DNA from: Dermatemys mawii
Taxonomy: Eukaryota; Chordata; Testudines; Dermatemydidae
Direction: 5' to 3'
NCBI GenBank assembly: GCA_007922305.1
Contig: ML677334.1
Coordinates: forward strand, 21,935,697-21,999,696
DNA length: 64,000 nucleotides
Shown here: piece by piece, positions 11,412-22,183 of the stretch
Layout: each line of letters starts with the position of its first letter
Position numbering within the stretch: the first letter of the stretch is position 1
Notes under the pieces: generated by a model
Databases searched by the model: none
What the model saw: the letters and a program-made list of their open reading frames with translations, nothing else
What the model was told of the DNA's origin: nothing
Translations under genes and position numbers: made by a program

Positions 11412-11880
11412 GTATGGAAAACAACAAGTAGTCATCTAGTCCGCCCTTCACACTGCAGCATGGAGGAAAGTTTCCAATAGATAAACTTTATCTAGGTGAC
11501 TTCTAAATATTTCCAGTGACCTCATGAGTATTTCACATTCTAATTGTTCTTACTATTAAAGAAAAATGTTTCCTAATGTTGATTATAAATTCTTTTAAGC
11601 AGACTATTATGCCTAATTCTGCTCTCTGACATGACCAGAAAAGCTCCTTTCTCTCTCCAATGCAGACACCCTTTTAAGTTTTGCAGATTTCTCATACCCT
11701 CTTTTCTCTAAGCTATATGTACTGAGGAAAGTCATAGAGTTTAATGTCTCTTCCTACGAGTCCTTTATCACATTAGTAACTCTTCACTGAATTGCCTCTG
11801 ATTTTCAGAATCGTTCTTGTTACTAGGGTGTCTAACTTGCATGTAGTATTGCAAGTGTGGGCTTTAATGCTATATAAGGA
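11412..11880 (-). mobile_element. CR1 LINE fragment
   Basis: The order of phrases (GTCATCTAGTCCGCCCTTC, then TTGTTCTTACTATTAAAG, CACTGAATTGCCTCTGATTTTC, TGCATGTAGTATTGCAAGTG) matches the reverse complement of the 3' part of CR1 LINEs. It is 5'-truncated and old. The 28-mer at 11884-11911 just beyond its 5' end recurs at 13010-13037. Confidence 0.65.
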
Positions 11881-11911
11881 ATGAATAGTTCTTACTTTCC
11901 AATCCTTGGTG

Positions 11912-12671
11912 CTTTACTATATCATAATGTTATTTTGCTTATGCTGTGATTAGATTTTCACCTTCTGACATTCTCATTTACACCAGTTTTGCACTTATCC
12001 CTTTCAACATTCATTTTACATTAGAAAAATAATTAGAAACATTTAATAAAACTCTCCAGATGTTTTTATTCATGGAAAAATCAGAGGTAAAAAGACGCCC
12101 AATGGGAAAAAGTTGCTAAGTCTCTGTTTCAAGATCTGGATTGTAAAACTTCTGCTTTGCACCACCTAATAAAACAAGACTGAATTTGCTCCTGCACGAC
12201 TATACGAGCCATTCTCATTTCAGAGACCCACTTTGATTTTTTATACAGAACTGTTGTTCAATGAGACTAAAGCTGTGAAAAATCTGTTACAGAATGACCC
12301 TTCTCTTCCCAGCCATTTCTGAGTTTTTTTCTTCTGCTACTGTTGGTTGTTCGTTGATTTTGGGTTTTGGTTTTTTATTTTGTTCTGCACAATTTAAGGG
12401 CCAAAGACTCTCAAAGCCAGAAACACATCTACTATTGGAGTCCTCTCTTCTTTCTCCTCCTCCTCTACCAACAAACTGATCAGAAGGTCAAAATATGAGA
12501 CTATCCAGAACAAATTTTAAAAAAACCCACAGCTTAAGGGAGTTCTTTTTTAAAAAAAGCAAAAAAGCAAACCATTACAATTTCTGAATTCCTCATCTCT
12601 AAAGAATTATCACCAAAGTAGCTCAGAGTAAATGCACTCAGCATCATACACAGAATAATCTATAAATATGT
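11912..12671. other. No recognised gene
   Basis: AT-rich DNA with a few T-rich tracts. Nothing supportable. Confidence 0.5.
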
Positions 12672-12760
12672 CAGTGAGGGAGTGGGGAGAAGCTTCTTAT
12701 TCTTATTCTTATTCTTATTCCTTATTCAGTGAGGGAGTGGGGAGAAGCTTCTTATTCTTA
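12672..12760. repeat. 34-bp direct duplication with TTATTC microsatellite between
   Basis: The 34-bp word starting CAGTGAGGGAGTGGGGAGAA occurs at 12672-12705 and again, identical, at 12727-12760. (TTATTC)n lies between, giving a 55-bp period. Confidence 0.9.
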
Positions 12761-12894
12761 GGTCTGATTCTGAGATGAGCTGGACATCAGTAACTCCTGG
12801 TGATTTCAAGGGGTATTCAGGTGCTTAACACCTCTCAGGCATTGACTCTTCATGACTATCAAGGTTTCAAGGGTTCTGCATAATTAATTCCCTT

Positions 12895-13608
12895 TGTGAC
12901 GAGTAATCACCCCCACAAGACCTGAAGAGGTTAAGATGGCTAGCTGGGCTAATTAATTGCCCAGGCTGCAGTTGGAGGAGGAACACAGCCAGAGAGCAGA
13001 GATTAATTAAATAGTTCTTACTTTCCAATCTTTGGTGGTTTTCCAGCTGGACAGGAATAGGAGGAGCCTCTATAAAGCCTAGGAGCTGCGAACAGAAGGG
13101 AGTTGCAGGAAAGTAACCTGTAGCTACTCCCTGGGAGAAGGGATGTGTGTTTGGGGCTATAGAGGCAAGGTGCTTGCAGTTACTCCTTGTGAGGAGGGAG
13201 TTGGTAAACCCAGAGAGGAAGGAGAGCTAGAACGGGAGGAGAGCTTAGGGGAAAAGCAGCAAGGCATAGGATAGTATGGACCTTGGTCACTGAAGAGAGG
13301 GTCCCAGAGGTGGAAACGGAGTAGAGGTTGGGCCCAGGTTGCCCTACCAGCCACTGGGGAAGTGGCACAGACTATGCAGTGGAGAGTGGACTGCTTGGGA
13401 TAGTCTGCCCTGAAAGATTTTGATACTCTGGAAGGGGAAGACCCTAGTGACCTGGCCGGAGGGCCAAGTCACAAAAATGCAGCTCCTGAAGCAGGAGGGG
13501 CTGCAATGTGAGAGAGGATGATGGGTGGGGAGAATGTTGGAGGAAGGTGTAGCACCTCGAAGGAGCTAATCCCCCAGTACCACCCGCAGTGAGTGGACCC
13601 TGTGACAG
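12895..13608 (+). mobile_element. Candidate solo LTR
   Basis: It starts TGTGACGAG and ends CCTGTGACA. Flanking 5-mers are ccctt (12890-12894) and gcctt (13609-13613), 4 of 5. A TATA-like TATAAAG is at 13071-13077. It shares GGAGGGCCAAG with the unit at 9657-10848. An AATAAA at 13624-13629 lies just outside the proposed end, so the boundary is uncertain. No retroviral genes are adjacent. Confidence 0.5.
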
Positions 13609-13613
13609 CCTTC

Positions 13614-14323
13614 CATGCACTCCAATAAATACCTCTGAAATCCTGCATTTCATTCTGCAAAGTCCCTCATGATACTATAATGATAATTCATACAGTATAA
13701 AGGGGGTAGACGGGTATCCATGAATGACTCAGGCTGGTGATAAATTAAGACCAGTATTACACTTTTAATTTACTTTAGATACTTACAATCACATAACAAA
13801 ACTAGGTTTTGAAGAAAACAATTCTCATGTGATCATGCTTCATTGTAAAGAAAATGCAGTATTCATGTAATTCACGTGTGTCTAAACTTTTTTGACTTTA
13901 AAGCTTTCTTGTGTTTCAGTTTAAATCTGTACTGCATCAGCATCTAAATTCACAAGTGTCAGCATGAATTTCTCATACAATAATTTAATTATCCAAATAT
14001 CAAAAGTAATTTCACACCTGGGACTCTTATCTAATTCTCAAGAGGTATCACAGCTATATTAGACACAATCTTCCAAATATACAATGAATTTTGTGTCCAG
14101 CTATAAATACACATTTTCCTATTGTTTTGCTTAGTTTTTGCTTTTTCAGCTTAGTAAACTGGGAGGCTGTACACTAGCATTTTTATAGTAATTTTCAAGG
14201 ACCCTAGTTTTCCATGATAAAACACAATTTTCTGATAAAAAAACATAAAAATACATGTTTTTCTGTGATAAAAAGGAAATGCTAAACTTTAATTTCCCTA
14301 GTCGCAATATATGGTTATCCATA
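13614..14323. other. No recognised gene
   Basis: AT-rich anonymous DNA. Confidence 0.5.
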
Positions 14324-14325
14324 TA

Positions 14326-14593
14326 CAGTAGAACCCCGTTTATCTGAGCCTCCATTATCTAGCTCTCAGTACCAACTGAACCATCAGCAGCCCAGGGCTG
14401 ACAGTGGCTGGGTCTCAAGTGGTCGGCCCCAGGTGACTTCGGCTTGGGCAGTGGCTGACCACCCTAGGCATGCCCCGCACCCATCTTAAAATAAGGGATA
14501 GAGAGCACTTTGCCAGTTCTCCTGATTATCTCAATTGTTGATGATCTGATCTGACCCTGGTCCAAATTAGATCAAATATATGAGGTTCCACTG
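14326..14593. mobile_element. pogo/Tc1-mariner-like MITE with TA target
   Basis: The left end CAGTAGAACCCCGTTTATCT pairs with the right end read backwards, CAGTGGAACCTCATATATTT. TA is present at both sides (14324-14325 and 14594-14595). The interior is non-coding. Confidence 0.75.
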
Positions 14594-14595
14594 TA

Positions 14596-16246
14596 AATTT
14601 AAAGCACATTAAAAAATCAACCACAACAAGGGGAGGTTGTATGCTTCCAATAAGTGACCCTGGTACTTTCAGTAAAATTTTGTTAATAGTGTGTTTTATT
14701 TTTTCACATGTAAAAACTAAAGATTCTCTGTAAAAATGCAAATTCTGCATTTTCCATGGGAAACAGATTTTTAGGGTCCCTGGTAATTTTGGAAAAAACA
14801 GTAACAAGCATCACAATAAAAGTGTCAGAAAGGAGAGCACACAATCATTTTATACCACAGGATTTCCCCCTTGTGAATAAGTGGTTGGCAACCCAACTCA
14901 AAGTTCTTCTAATTCAATGTCACATCCTGAAATGGATTTCACACCACAGTCACGATCGATCTGTTTACTGCAATGCTTAACAATGGCCCTTTCTGCCTGG
15001 TACTGGTATGACTACCTTTTTATTCGTTTGGGGTGGGGAGGAGGAGTTAAAACTTCTCTGTGGCCTTGCTACTTCTAACTTTGCTTGTTGGTAAGCAAAA
15101 CACAATGTGGAACATTAGAAATTGTATGCATTTTTTAAAAAAAGTGAAATTCCATCCCTTAACTAAGAACTTCTTCATTTGGGCAGGGACGTAGATGGGA
15201 AGGTGAATTAGTCAAATAATATTTTTATTTAAATAAGAACATAGGGCGGAATATGGACCAGGATGCTCAGTTTGACTAACTTACAATCATGCAACTTCAG
15301 TGAAGCCAGGGAGGTTGCAGATGCAAGGAGTTAAAATAAGGGGGAAGCATGCAGCTCCCACTCTGCTCAAAGCCTGAGAAAAGATCACCTGACTCTTCCT
15401 GATGTGGATATGCAGCGTTGCCCTATGCCTCTTTGACTGTGCAGAGGGAGCTTACCCTTCCTATTTCTCTTTACTCTAACAGCAGTGCAGAGGCATAGCT
15501 GACATTGGATCTTGGTCCCTTGTCTCTCAACTAATGGAGAGCAGATTCTAGTTATAAATAAACCAAGAACTGTACAAGGCTTAAAATGCATCTTAAGGTC
15601 TCACTGGAGTCTCTGACTATCTTTGGACTGCAAGTCAGTAGAACATATTTTATTTAAAAAATGAAGTCAGGTGAGAACTATCTCATGGGTCCGTGTCACA
15701 GGTCCAGTCGAGTGCCTCCTTTTGGCCACTCACCAGAGTGGGAGGGGATCCAGCCACTGGATCATGTGTGTGTTAAACCTCCAGAGTCTGAAAGGAGTCC
15801 AGACAGTGTTCACATCTTGGGGCCTCTAGGAGCACATTCCAGGTATGGATCCTTTGTCCAGCACCTGTGTCCCCATCCCCCAAGAGCTGCAACCACATGG
15901 CTCACTACCATAAGCAGTTTACCTCATTAAGGGGCACAAGGTATGCACAAAATGCACAGGCACTTTTCAAATGGATTCTAGCACCATTGCACCTGACATA
16001 ATCATGTGAAATATAGAAAAATAAATCCTACATGCATTTCCCTTTTCCAGTTTCCTCACCACTCCAGAGCATTTCTTAGGCTGGGGTCAGAGTCCTCTGG
16101 GGCCATCCAAGGTCCTTCTGTTGCAGTGTATGGCTTATCTCCTCAGACAAGGAGCCTTTTGTCACTACCTCACCTTCTGATTTTGGCTGGTCCTTCCTCT
16201 TCCCCTCTCGAAGCCAAAACTTTCTGTGTGGCTTTTTGAGTCTTTA
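14596..16246. other. No recognised gene
   Basis: Anonymous DNA. A somewhat GC-richer stretch at 15690-15930 begins near TGTCACAGGTCCAG and could be an old LTR relic, but I see no second end. Confidence 0.4.
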
Positions 16247-16501
16247 GCCTTATCTACACTACATATGCTTTGCCAGTGGAGATGCAGCTTATACCAACAA
16301 AATGAGTCTTTTGACTAGCCTAGTTAAACCGCCTCCATGAACAACATAAGCTACATCAGCAGGAGGACACGTTTGTGAGTGTAACTCCTTCTACACTAGG
16401 ACTTTTGCTGGCATAGCTATGTTGGTGGATATGGGATTTTTTTTCCTGCTATCCTAGCCAACATAATTATACCACCAAAACTTTGTAGTGGAGACCAGGC
16501 C
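16247..16501. mobile_element. Harbinger-type MITE
   Basis: The left end GCCTTATCTACACTACA pairs with the right end read backwards, GGCCTGGTCTCCACTACA. The left flank is tta; the right flank is tct, so the target duplication has decayed. Confidence 0.7.
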
Positions 16502-17310
16502 TCTGTTCTGCACTTGGGAATTTTCCTTTCTCCAATTACCAGCCCTCTGTTGGGGATGTGCTTAACGGCTTATCAGCAATGCTGGATGCATAAACTTAGA
16601 GGCAGTTGCCAAGGTAATAGCTTCCAAAGATCATCCAGAAGAGCTTGAGGCATATTCATATGAGACTGGATATGTGAGATGCAAGAAACTGTAGTGGGAG
16701 AGGGGAGAGAATAGGAGCTCTAGGGTGAAGTAGAGATGGAGCAGCTTACGGAAAGCATTGTTTTTCTTATTCTAATAAATTTCCTCATTCAGTTTCAAAA
16801 GGTGAATCTTTACCCTTTGTCATTTTGTGACTTTTTACCATTGTTGAATGACTATCACCATAACTGTACAGATACCAGTGGGACAAGCAGGTAGAGGCAG
16901 GGGATCTCCATGAAATAAGCAAATAGATGCTGTCTAAAGAGGCTGTGAGGTGCTACCTGCAAGACTTGGGTTATTTTACAGCCTTTCAGGAAGATTTACA
17001 GGCTTGTAGAAGGTGCCAGATTAGTAACCCTGGAGACTGAAGATTTATATCCACAGAAGAATGGAGACCTATGCAAACTTTCCATAAGCCTTTACCCTAT
17101 TCTCAAGGAGTGAAAAACATCTCTACTCTGTCAGTTGTCTGCTCTGAGGCTAACTGGCAAAAATGAGGACGGAGCTCTCTTGAAATTAAAGCAGAATTGA
17201 AACTCCAAACCCTGGCCTACCTACCTATTTACTTTGTTTAACATTGGTAGTTTTGTCAATTTTTAAGTCATTTTTTCCTCCCTAAAGTATTTTTAAACAT
17301 TGTTTTCTAG
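16502..17310. other. No recognised gene
   Basis: Anonymous DNA. Confidence 0.5.
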
Positions 17311-18245
17311 TAGGGCTGTCAAGCCATTAAAAAAATTAACCACAATTACTCACACGATTAATTGCTCTGTTAAACAATAATATAATATCATTTATTTACA
17401 TATTTGTGGACATTTTCAAATGTATTGATTTCAGTTACAACACAGAATACAAAGTGTACAGTTCTCACTTTTTTATAGTGCAAATATTTGTAATAAAAAT
17501 ATAAAACAAAACTAGTATAATTCAATTCACCTAATACAAGTACTGTGCAATCTCTTTATCATGAAAGTGCAACTTACAAATGTACAATTATGTACATAAA
17601 ATAACTGCATATCAAAATAAAATAGTGTAAAACTTTAAAGCCTACTGAGTCCTACTTCTGGTTCAGCCAAATGCTCAGACAAACAAATGTCTTTACATTT
17701 GTGGGACATAATGCTGTCCGCTTCTTGTTTACAATGTCACTTGAAAGTGAGAACAGGCATTCACACACGGCACTGTTGTAGCTGGCGAAGCAAGATATTT
17801 ATGTGCCAGATGCACTAAGATTCATATGTCCCTCCATGCTTCAACCACCATTTCAGAGGACATACGTCCATGCAGATTACGAGTTCTGCTTAATAATGAT
17901 CCAGAGCAGTGCAGACTGATGCACGTTCATTTTCATCATCTGAGTCATATGCCACCAGCAGAAGGTTGATTTTATATTTTGGTGGTTCAGGTTCTGTAGT
18001 TTCCGCATTAGAGTGTTGCTCTTTTAAGACTTCTGAAAGCATACTCCACATCTCATCCATCTCAGATTTTGGAAGGCACTTCAGATTCGTACACCTTGGG
18101 TCAAGTTCTGTAGCTATCTTTAGAAATCTCACATTGGTACCACCTTTGCGTTTTGTGAAATCTACAGCAAAAGTGTTTTTAAAATGGACAACATGTTCTG
18201 GGTCATCATCTGAGATTACTATAACATGAAATATGTGGCAGAATT
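17311..18245 (-). mobile_element. Decayed hAT transposon (TAGGGCTGTCA family), one end
   Basis: It begins TAGGGCTGTCAAGCCATTAA, the same terminus and subterminal AATTAATT-rich sequence as the fold-back element at 32003-33420. Protein remnants read on the minus strand. The other terminus is not recognised and sequence identity becomes unclear beyond about 18245. Confidence 0.75.
17680..18245 (-). pseudogene. hAT transposase, C-terminal remnant
   Basis: The minus strand carries broken pieces of an hAT-superfamily transposase, the nuclear enzyme that cuts and pastes such elements. In coding order: a piece reading SDDDPEHVV near 18190-18220; an 80-codon open frame at 17890-18132 starting MRFLKIATELDPR, with a SEMDEMW stretch and an acidic DSDDENE tract; a WWLKHGGTY segment near 17830-17860; and CECLFSLSSDIVNKKRTAL at about 17709-17765, the hAT C-terminal dimerisation motif. 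The pieces are separated by stop codons and at least one frame change, so it is dead. The zinc finger and most of the catalytic core are absent. The family assignment rests on the dimerisation motif and the hAT terminus at 17311. Confidence 0.75.
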
Positions 18246-18379
18246 TGGGTAAAACAGAGCGGGGAGAAGTACAATTCTGCCCCTAAGGAATTCAGTCATA
18301 AATTTAATTAATGCATTATTTTGTTTAACAAGTGGAGGCATGTCCTCTTGAACAGTGGCCACACCATGAAGGGGCACTA

Positions 18380-18515
18380 ATGCATAGTGTAGACAAAGAC
18401 CCAAGTGCCTTGTCTGAGGTCTTGAAGGAAGCCCATAGCAGAACAGGGAACTGAGCCTGTGTCGCCCGAGTTCCAGACTAGCTCCTTAACCACTGTATCA
18501 TCCTTCCTCTCAGCA
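18380..18515. repeat. MIR-like SINE fragment
   Basis: The phrases CAGAACAGGGAACTGAGCC, GAGTTCCAGACTAGCTCC and TTAACCACTG follow the order seen in the 3' half of reptile MIR-like SINEs. Confidence 0.5.
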
Positions 18516-19786
18516 TTATTTTGTTTCCAGGGTAGATTAAAAAACCAAACCCAAATTTTTCTTCCTGTTTAAATTTAGATGGAGCCAAAATCTTGAGCTG
18601 TTCACTCCAAACTTTAGGCCCGTCTTGCTGAGATGATGGCAGGCTTGGACCATTACTGCCATGCAGCATCCTGCTGAGTTCAGTGGGAGTAAGGGTGCTT
18701 ACTTGCAGATCCCCTTGCTGGATTGGAGTCCTGGAGACAGATACAAAGGCCACTGAAGTCAACAGAGAGACTTTCACTGACTCTTTCCATTGACTTCAAA
18801 GGCATTTGGCTCAGGACCTTAATGGGCAAAATTTTCAAAAAGTCCATTCTTATTTTATCCGTTCCCCATCATTTCTACTATCTAATAGCTCCATATTGTC
18901 AATGAAACTGTTGAGGTCATTTCCACTACAACAATAATCACCACTTCTTGCAAAAAGACAGACAGATCTTAAACATGGAGAGAGTGTTGAAATACCATGA
19001 TGATGAATGTGCTGTACATGCCTAGATTGATGTGGTAGATACAGAGTTGTGTTAGAGTTTGGAGATGAGTCTTCAAAGTACAGGTGTGTGTTAAATGCAG
19101 TTAATAGTTTTAAAATGTAATATGTTATATAGTAGTCACATTTCAAAATAAATCTGTTAGACATCTGTCTGGTTCTAATTGAAGTGATAGGATAGCTTTT
19201 CCTGGGAGTGTGTTAAGATTGATGTGAGCTGTTACTTATTATGCAAATGAACATCTTGCACAATATTGCACAACTCTAGCTCAGTTAATCTAGTGTTGGG
19301 TCATTAATTAGATAACTTAACCCATTTTCTGTTTCCTAACAGTTAAGTGAGAACAAAATCAGTAACACTTTAACATAATGGGCTGGTTAATTTAAAAGCG
19401 GGATCAGTAAGAATGATAAACTCCAGATGTAACCATTTGTGGCTTGAGTTCTTCCCTTGACTTCAGTGGTCTTGAGTTATGCAGAGGGGCATGCCAGGGG
19501 AGTAATGGAGCACACAGAACTCCACCAGATCTACAGCTAGTGGCTGAAGGTAATGTACTTTAAAGTAGGCTGCTCTCAGTTATGCTGGAAGTTGTTTGGG
19601 CCCCTACCCAGCCTGGGATCAAAGGAAAGGAAAGGAGGCCTTGTGCTTCCATTCTGCCACCAGTCCCATTTCCCTTCAGCCTTCTCTCAAGTGCATGGCA
19701 GCATGGCTTCAATGGAGCTGTGCTATCATGGGTTCGACCAGTGACTTTTGTTCCTACAGTCCTATTACACTGCTCTACAGCCAAAA
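18516..19786. other. No recognised gene
   Basis: Anonymous DNA with short frames only. It abuts the left inverted repeat of the transposon at 19787. Confidence 0.5.
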
Positions 19787-19884
19787 TGCTTCTGAAATAA
19801 ATGTAGTCAAACTTTACTAATTCTGGGTCACTGAGAATGAAAATGATGCTTAAAAGTGTTGATTGGCTCTAGTTTTCAAGATAT
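19787..19884. repeat. Left terminal inverted repeat
   Basis: It aligns, with mismatches and small gaps, to the reverse complement of 22184-22281. Shared words include TGCTT at the outer edge, CTGA near the middle, and GATTGGCT and AAGATAT at the inner edge. Exact outer limits are uncertain by 10-20 bp. Confidence 0.65.
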
Positions 19885-20059
19885 GCTATTGGGTCAGTAT
19901 ATACGACCCTTGACATGGGAATGGCGGAGGATAAGTGAGTTATAAAGGGAAGGGATCTCAATTTAAACCAGAAATGACTAAAATACATCTTTGACTGGAT
20001 CTATGAATAAATCTATGACTGGGTTTGGACAGTACTTGCTTTTTAGGCAAAACAATGAA

Positions 20060-20159
20060 TGATGCAATCTGAAGCTGGGATTGCATCATACATGATATGA
20101 ATTGCATCATATTATTCCTAGAAGTCATGGATGATGCAATCATAACGAAGCTTACATCA
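20060..20159. promoter_or_regulatory. Cluster of four exact TGATGCAAT/ATTGCATCA 9-mers
   Basis: TGATGCAAT lies at 20060-20068 and 20132-20140; its complement ATTGCATCA lies at 20080-20088 and 20101-20109. Start-to-start spacings are 20, 21 and 31 bp, close to 2, 2 and 3 helical turns. A weaker CTTACATCA follows at 20151-20159. The cluster is 119-218 bp upstream of the gene's probable start. The 9-mer equals the known C/EBP-ATF composite (amino-acid response) core of vertebrate stress genes such as CHOP. Whether it binds ATF4-C/EBP, or is a transposase site, is inference. Confidence 0.7.
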
Positions 20160-20277
20160 CTCTGCTGAACAAATTGCCCTATCTCAGCTCTAGAAATCAT
20201 ACAGTGTCGTGCTCTCTTATTTGTCAGTGTTTGATTTTGCAAAGGGACACATTTCTGTTTAGCCAAAGTGAGCAGAG

Positions 20278-20525
20278 ATGCCCCGTACTTGTGTGAACAG
20301 TGCAGATAACTTCTGCTATGTTTGTGGTGAAGTGACTTTTGCATCACAAAAGTGCAGTATAACCATTATGGTTAAGAAAGCCTATCACCTTTATTTTGGC
20401 TGCAAAATTGGAGATCAGGACAAGAGGTGGGCCCCACACATATGCTGCAACACTTGTGCAACAAATCTTCGCCAGTGGTTGAACAGGAAAAGGAAATCTA
20501 TGCCTTTTGCAGTGCCAATGATTGG
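20278..20525 (+). pseudogene. Transposon gene, N-terminal part displaced by a frameshift
   Basis: The probable start ATG is at 20278 (MPRTCVNSADNF...). About 82 residues are in this frame before one base appears to be missing near 20523-20526, after which the sense continues in the frame of the 512-codon open frame. The N-terminal part carries paired cysteines, C13-x2-C16 and C57-x2-C60 with H54 nearby, a spacing like the ZAD or other zinc-binding N-terminal domains, so it may bind DNA or mediate dimerisation. The break is suggested because residues just after it (WRESTDHTSNCYFC) in the other frame continue smoothly, while this frame loses that composition. This is inferred from reading both frames; no alignment was run. 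Confidence 0.6.
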
Positions 20526-21965
20526 AGAGAGTCAACAGATCATACCAGCAATTGTTACTTCTGCATGGTGCCTCCAGTTGGGAAAGGTGTGTCAAAGAAG
20601 AAAAAGTGGACTGTGCATTATCCAAACATTCCATCAGCTATACGCCCAATACCCCACGGAGAAGGACTGCCAGTTCCTGATGCACCAGAATCATTCTCAC
20701 TTGAGTCAGATGAGGAAGAGGACGAAACTTCTGGTCCTGAACCATCAATGTCACAGGACCCACATTTTCTCCCATCCTCCTCCTCTGAACCACACCTCAG
20801 AACACAAGCTGAACTGAATGACCTTGTCAGGGATTTGGAACTACCCAAGAGTAAGGCAGAGCTGTTGGGCTCCAGACTACAGCAGTGGAATCTCCTGGCA
20901 GGTGATGTTAGGGTTTCCATGTTCCGTGACCGTCAAAAGGATTTTGTCCCATTCTTCTTCATGGAAGGTGATCTTGTAGCCTGCAACAACATCGATGGTG
21001 TGATGGCAGCCCTCAACATCGTTCACGATCCAGATGAGTGGAGACTCTTCATTGATTCATCGAAGACGAGTCTTAAAGCTGTTTTGCTGCATAATGGCGA
21101 TGTTTTGCCATCAATTCCAGTTGATCATGCAGTCCATATGAAGGAAACCTATGATAACATGAAACAACTTTTGAGGTGCATAAACTACGACCAACATCAG
21201 TGGCAGCTTTGTGGCAATTTGAAGATTGTTGCTCTCTTGCTTGGTCTGCAGACTGGATACACAAAGTACTGCTGTTTTCTCTGCAAATGGGATAGTCGTG
21301 CAAGAGATTCCCACTACATCAAGAAAGATTGGCCACTCCGACAGTCATTGGAGCCTGGGAGGAAAAATGTTCAGCATCCACCACTTGTTGAATCAAGGAA
21401 GATTTTGTTACCACCCTTACACATCACGCTGGGTCTGATGAAGAACTTTGTCAAGGCCATTGACAAAACACAAGCAGCTTTCAAGTACCTCCGTGGAAAA
21501 TTTCCAAGGTTAAGTGAAGCTAAGATAAAGGAAGGTGTCTTTGTTGGTCCTCAGATTCGTGAACTTCTTCGAGATGACGCATTTGACCACACACTGCGTG
21601 GCATGGAAAAGATGGCATGGAAAGCCTTCCAGTTCGTGGCAATACATTTTCTCGGAAACAACAAGGCAGAGAACTACAGGTTGTTGGTGGAAAACCTCCT
21701 CAAGGCATACAAAAGCCTTGGTTGCAACATGTCACTAAAGATACATTTTTTGCACTCTCATCTAGATTTTTTTCCACCGAACTGCGGAGCAGTGAGCGAC
21801 GAGCATGGTGAGCGATTTCACCAGGATATTGCAACAATGGAGAAATGCTCTCAGGGCAAATGGAGCCCATCAATGCTTGCAGACTATTGCTGGACAGTGA
21901 CAAGAGATGCTCCATTTAATGAATACAAGAGACAAGCCAAGAAGCGCCAAGTAGACACTGAATAG
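20427..21965 (+). CDS. 512-codon frame: transposon protein of an uncharacterised family
   Basis: This is by far the longest open frame in the window. Its real start is probably upstream at 20278 in another frame; residues 1 to about 31 here are likely out-of-frame, and genuine sequence begins near DWRESTD. Visible features: C43-x2-C46; a basic KKKK patch (57-60); an acidic, serine-rich linker (91-125); LFIDSSKTSLKAVL (207-220), which looks like the first strand of an RNase H fold with D210; CGNLK (262-266); a C283-x2-C286 pair; a histidine-rich IHFLHSHLDFFP (439-450); and the strongly patterned SDEHGERFHQD (457-467). A basic tail ends the protein. From memory, similar uncharacterised proteins are abundant in arthropod, cnidarian and turtle assemblies; I could not check this. 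The inverted repeats around it suggest it is, or derives from, a transposase. Only one break in about 560 codons implies recent insertion or selection. Confidence 0.72.
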   Translation: MGPTHMLQHLCNKSSPVVEQEKEIYAFCSANDWRESTDHTSNCYFCMVPPVGKGVSKKKKWTVHYPNIPSAIRPIPHGEGLPVPDAPESFSLESDEEEDETSGPEPSMSQDPHFLPSSSSEPHLRTQAELNDLVRDLELPKSKAELLGSRLQQWNLLAGDVRVSMFRDRQKDFVPFFFMEGDLVACNNIDGVMAALNIVHDPDEWRLFIDSSKTSLKAVLLHNGDVLPSIPVDHAVHMKETYDNMKQLLRCINYDQHQWQLCGNLKIVALLLGLQTGYTKYCCFLCKWDSRARDSHYIKKDWPLRQSLEPGRKNVQHPPLVESRKILLPPLHITLGLMKNFVKAIDKTQAAFKYLRGKFPRLSEAKIKEGVFVGPQIRELLRDDAFDHTLRGMEKMAWKAFQFVAIHFLGNNKAENYRLLVENLLKAYKSLGCNMSLKIHFLHSHLDFFPPNCGAVSDEHGERFHQDIATMEKCSQGKWSPSMLADYCWTVTRDAPFNEYKRQAKKRQVDTE

Positions 21966-22183
21966 GACTAAACTATGTACATAATAGTTTTTTGTCTTTT
22001 GTTTCATAATACATTTTATTTATATAACCCTCTTGCTGATTTTTAAAGTGTTACATAAACAGGACAGGTGAAATATTATCATGTAAAGCAACCATAAACA
22101 CATGAAAAGACGTAGGTTTACAATTTATGATTAAAACTCTACTATCTACACAATATACATAGACATAAAATGTAAAAACTTAA
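21966..22183. other. 3' non-coding part of the transposon
   Basis: AT-rich sequence between the stop codon and the right inverted repeat. I see no AATAAA here; TACATTTTATTTATAT near 22011 is AT-rich but not a clear signal. Confidence 0.4.
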
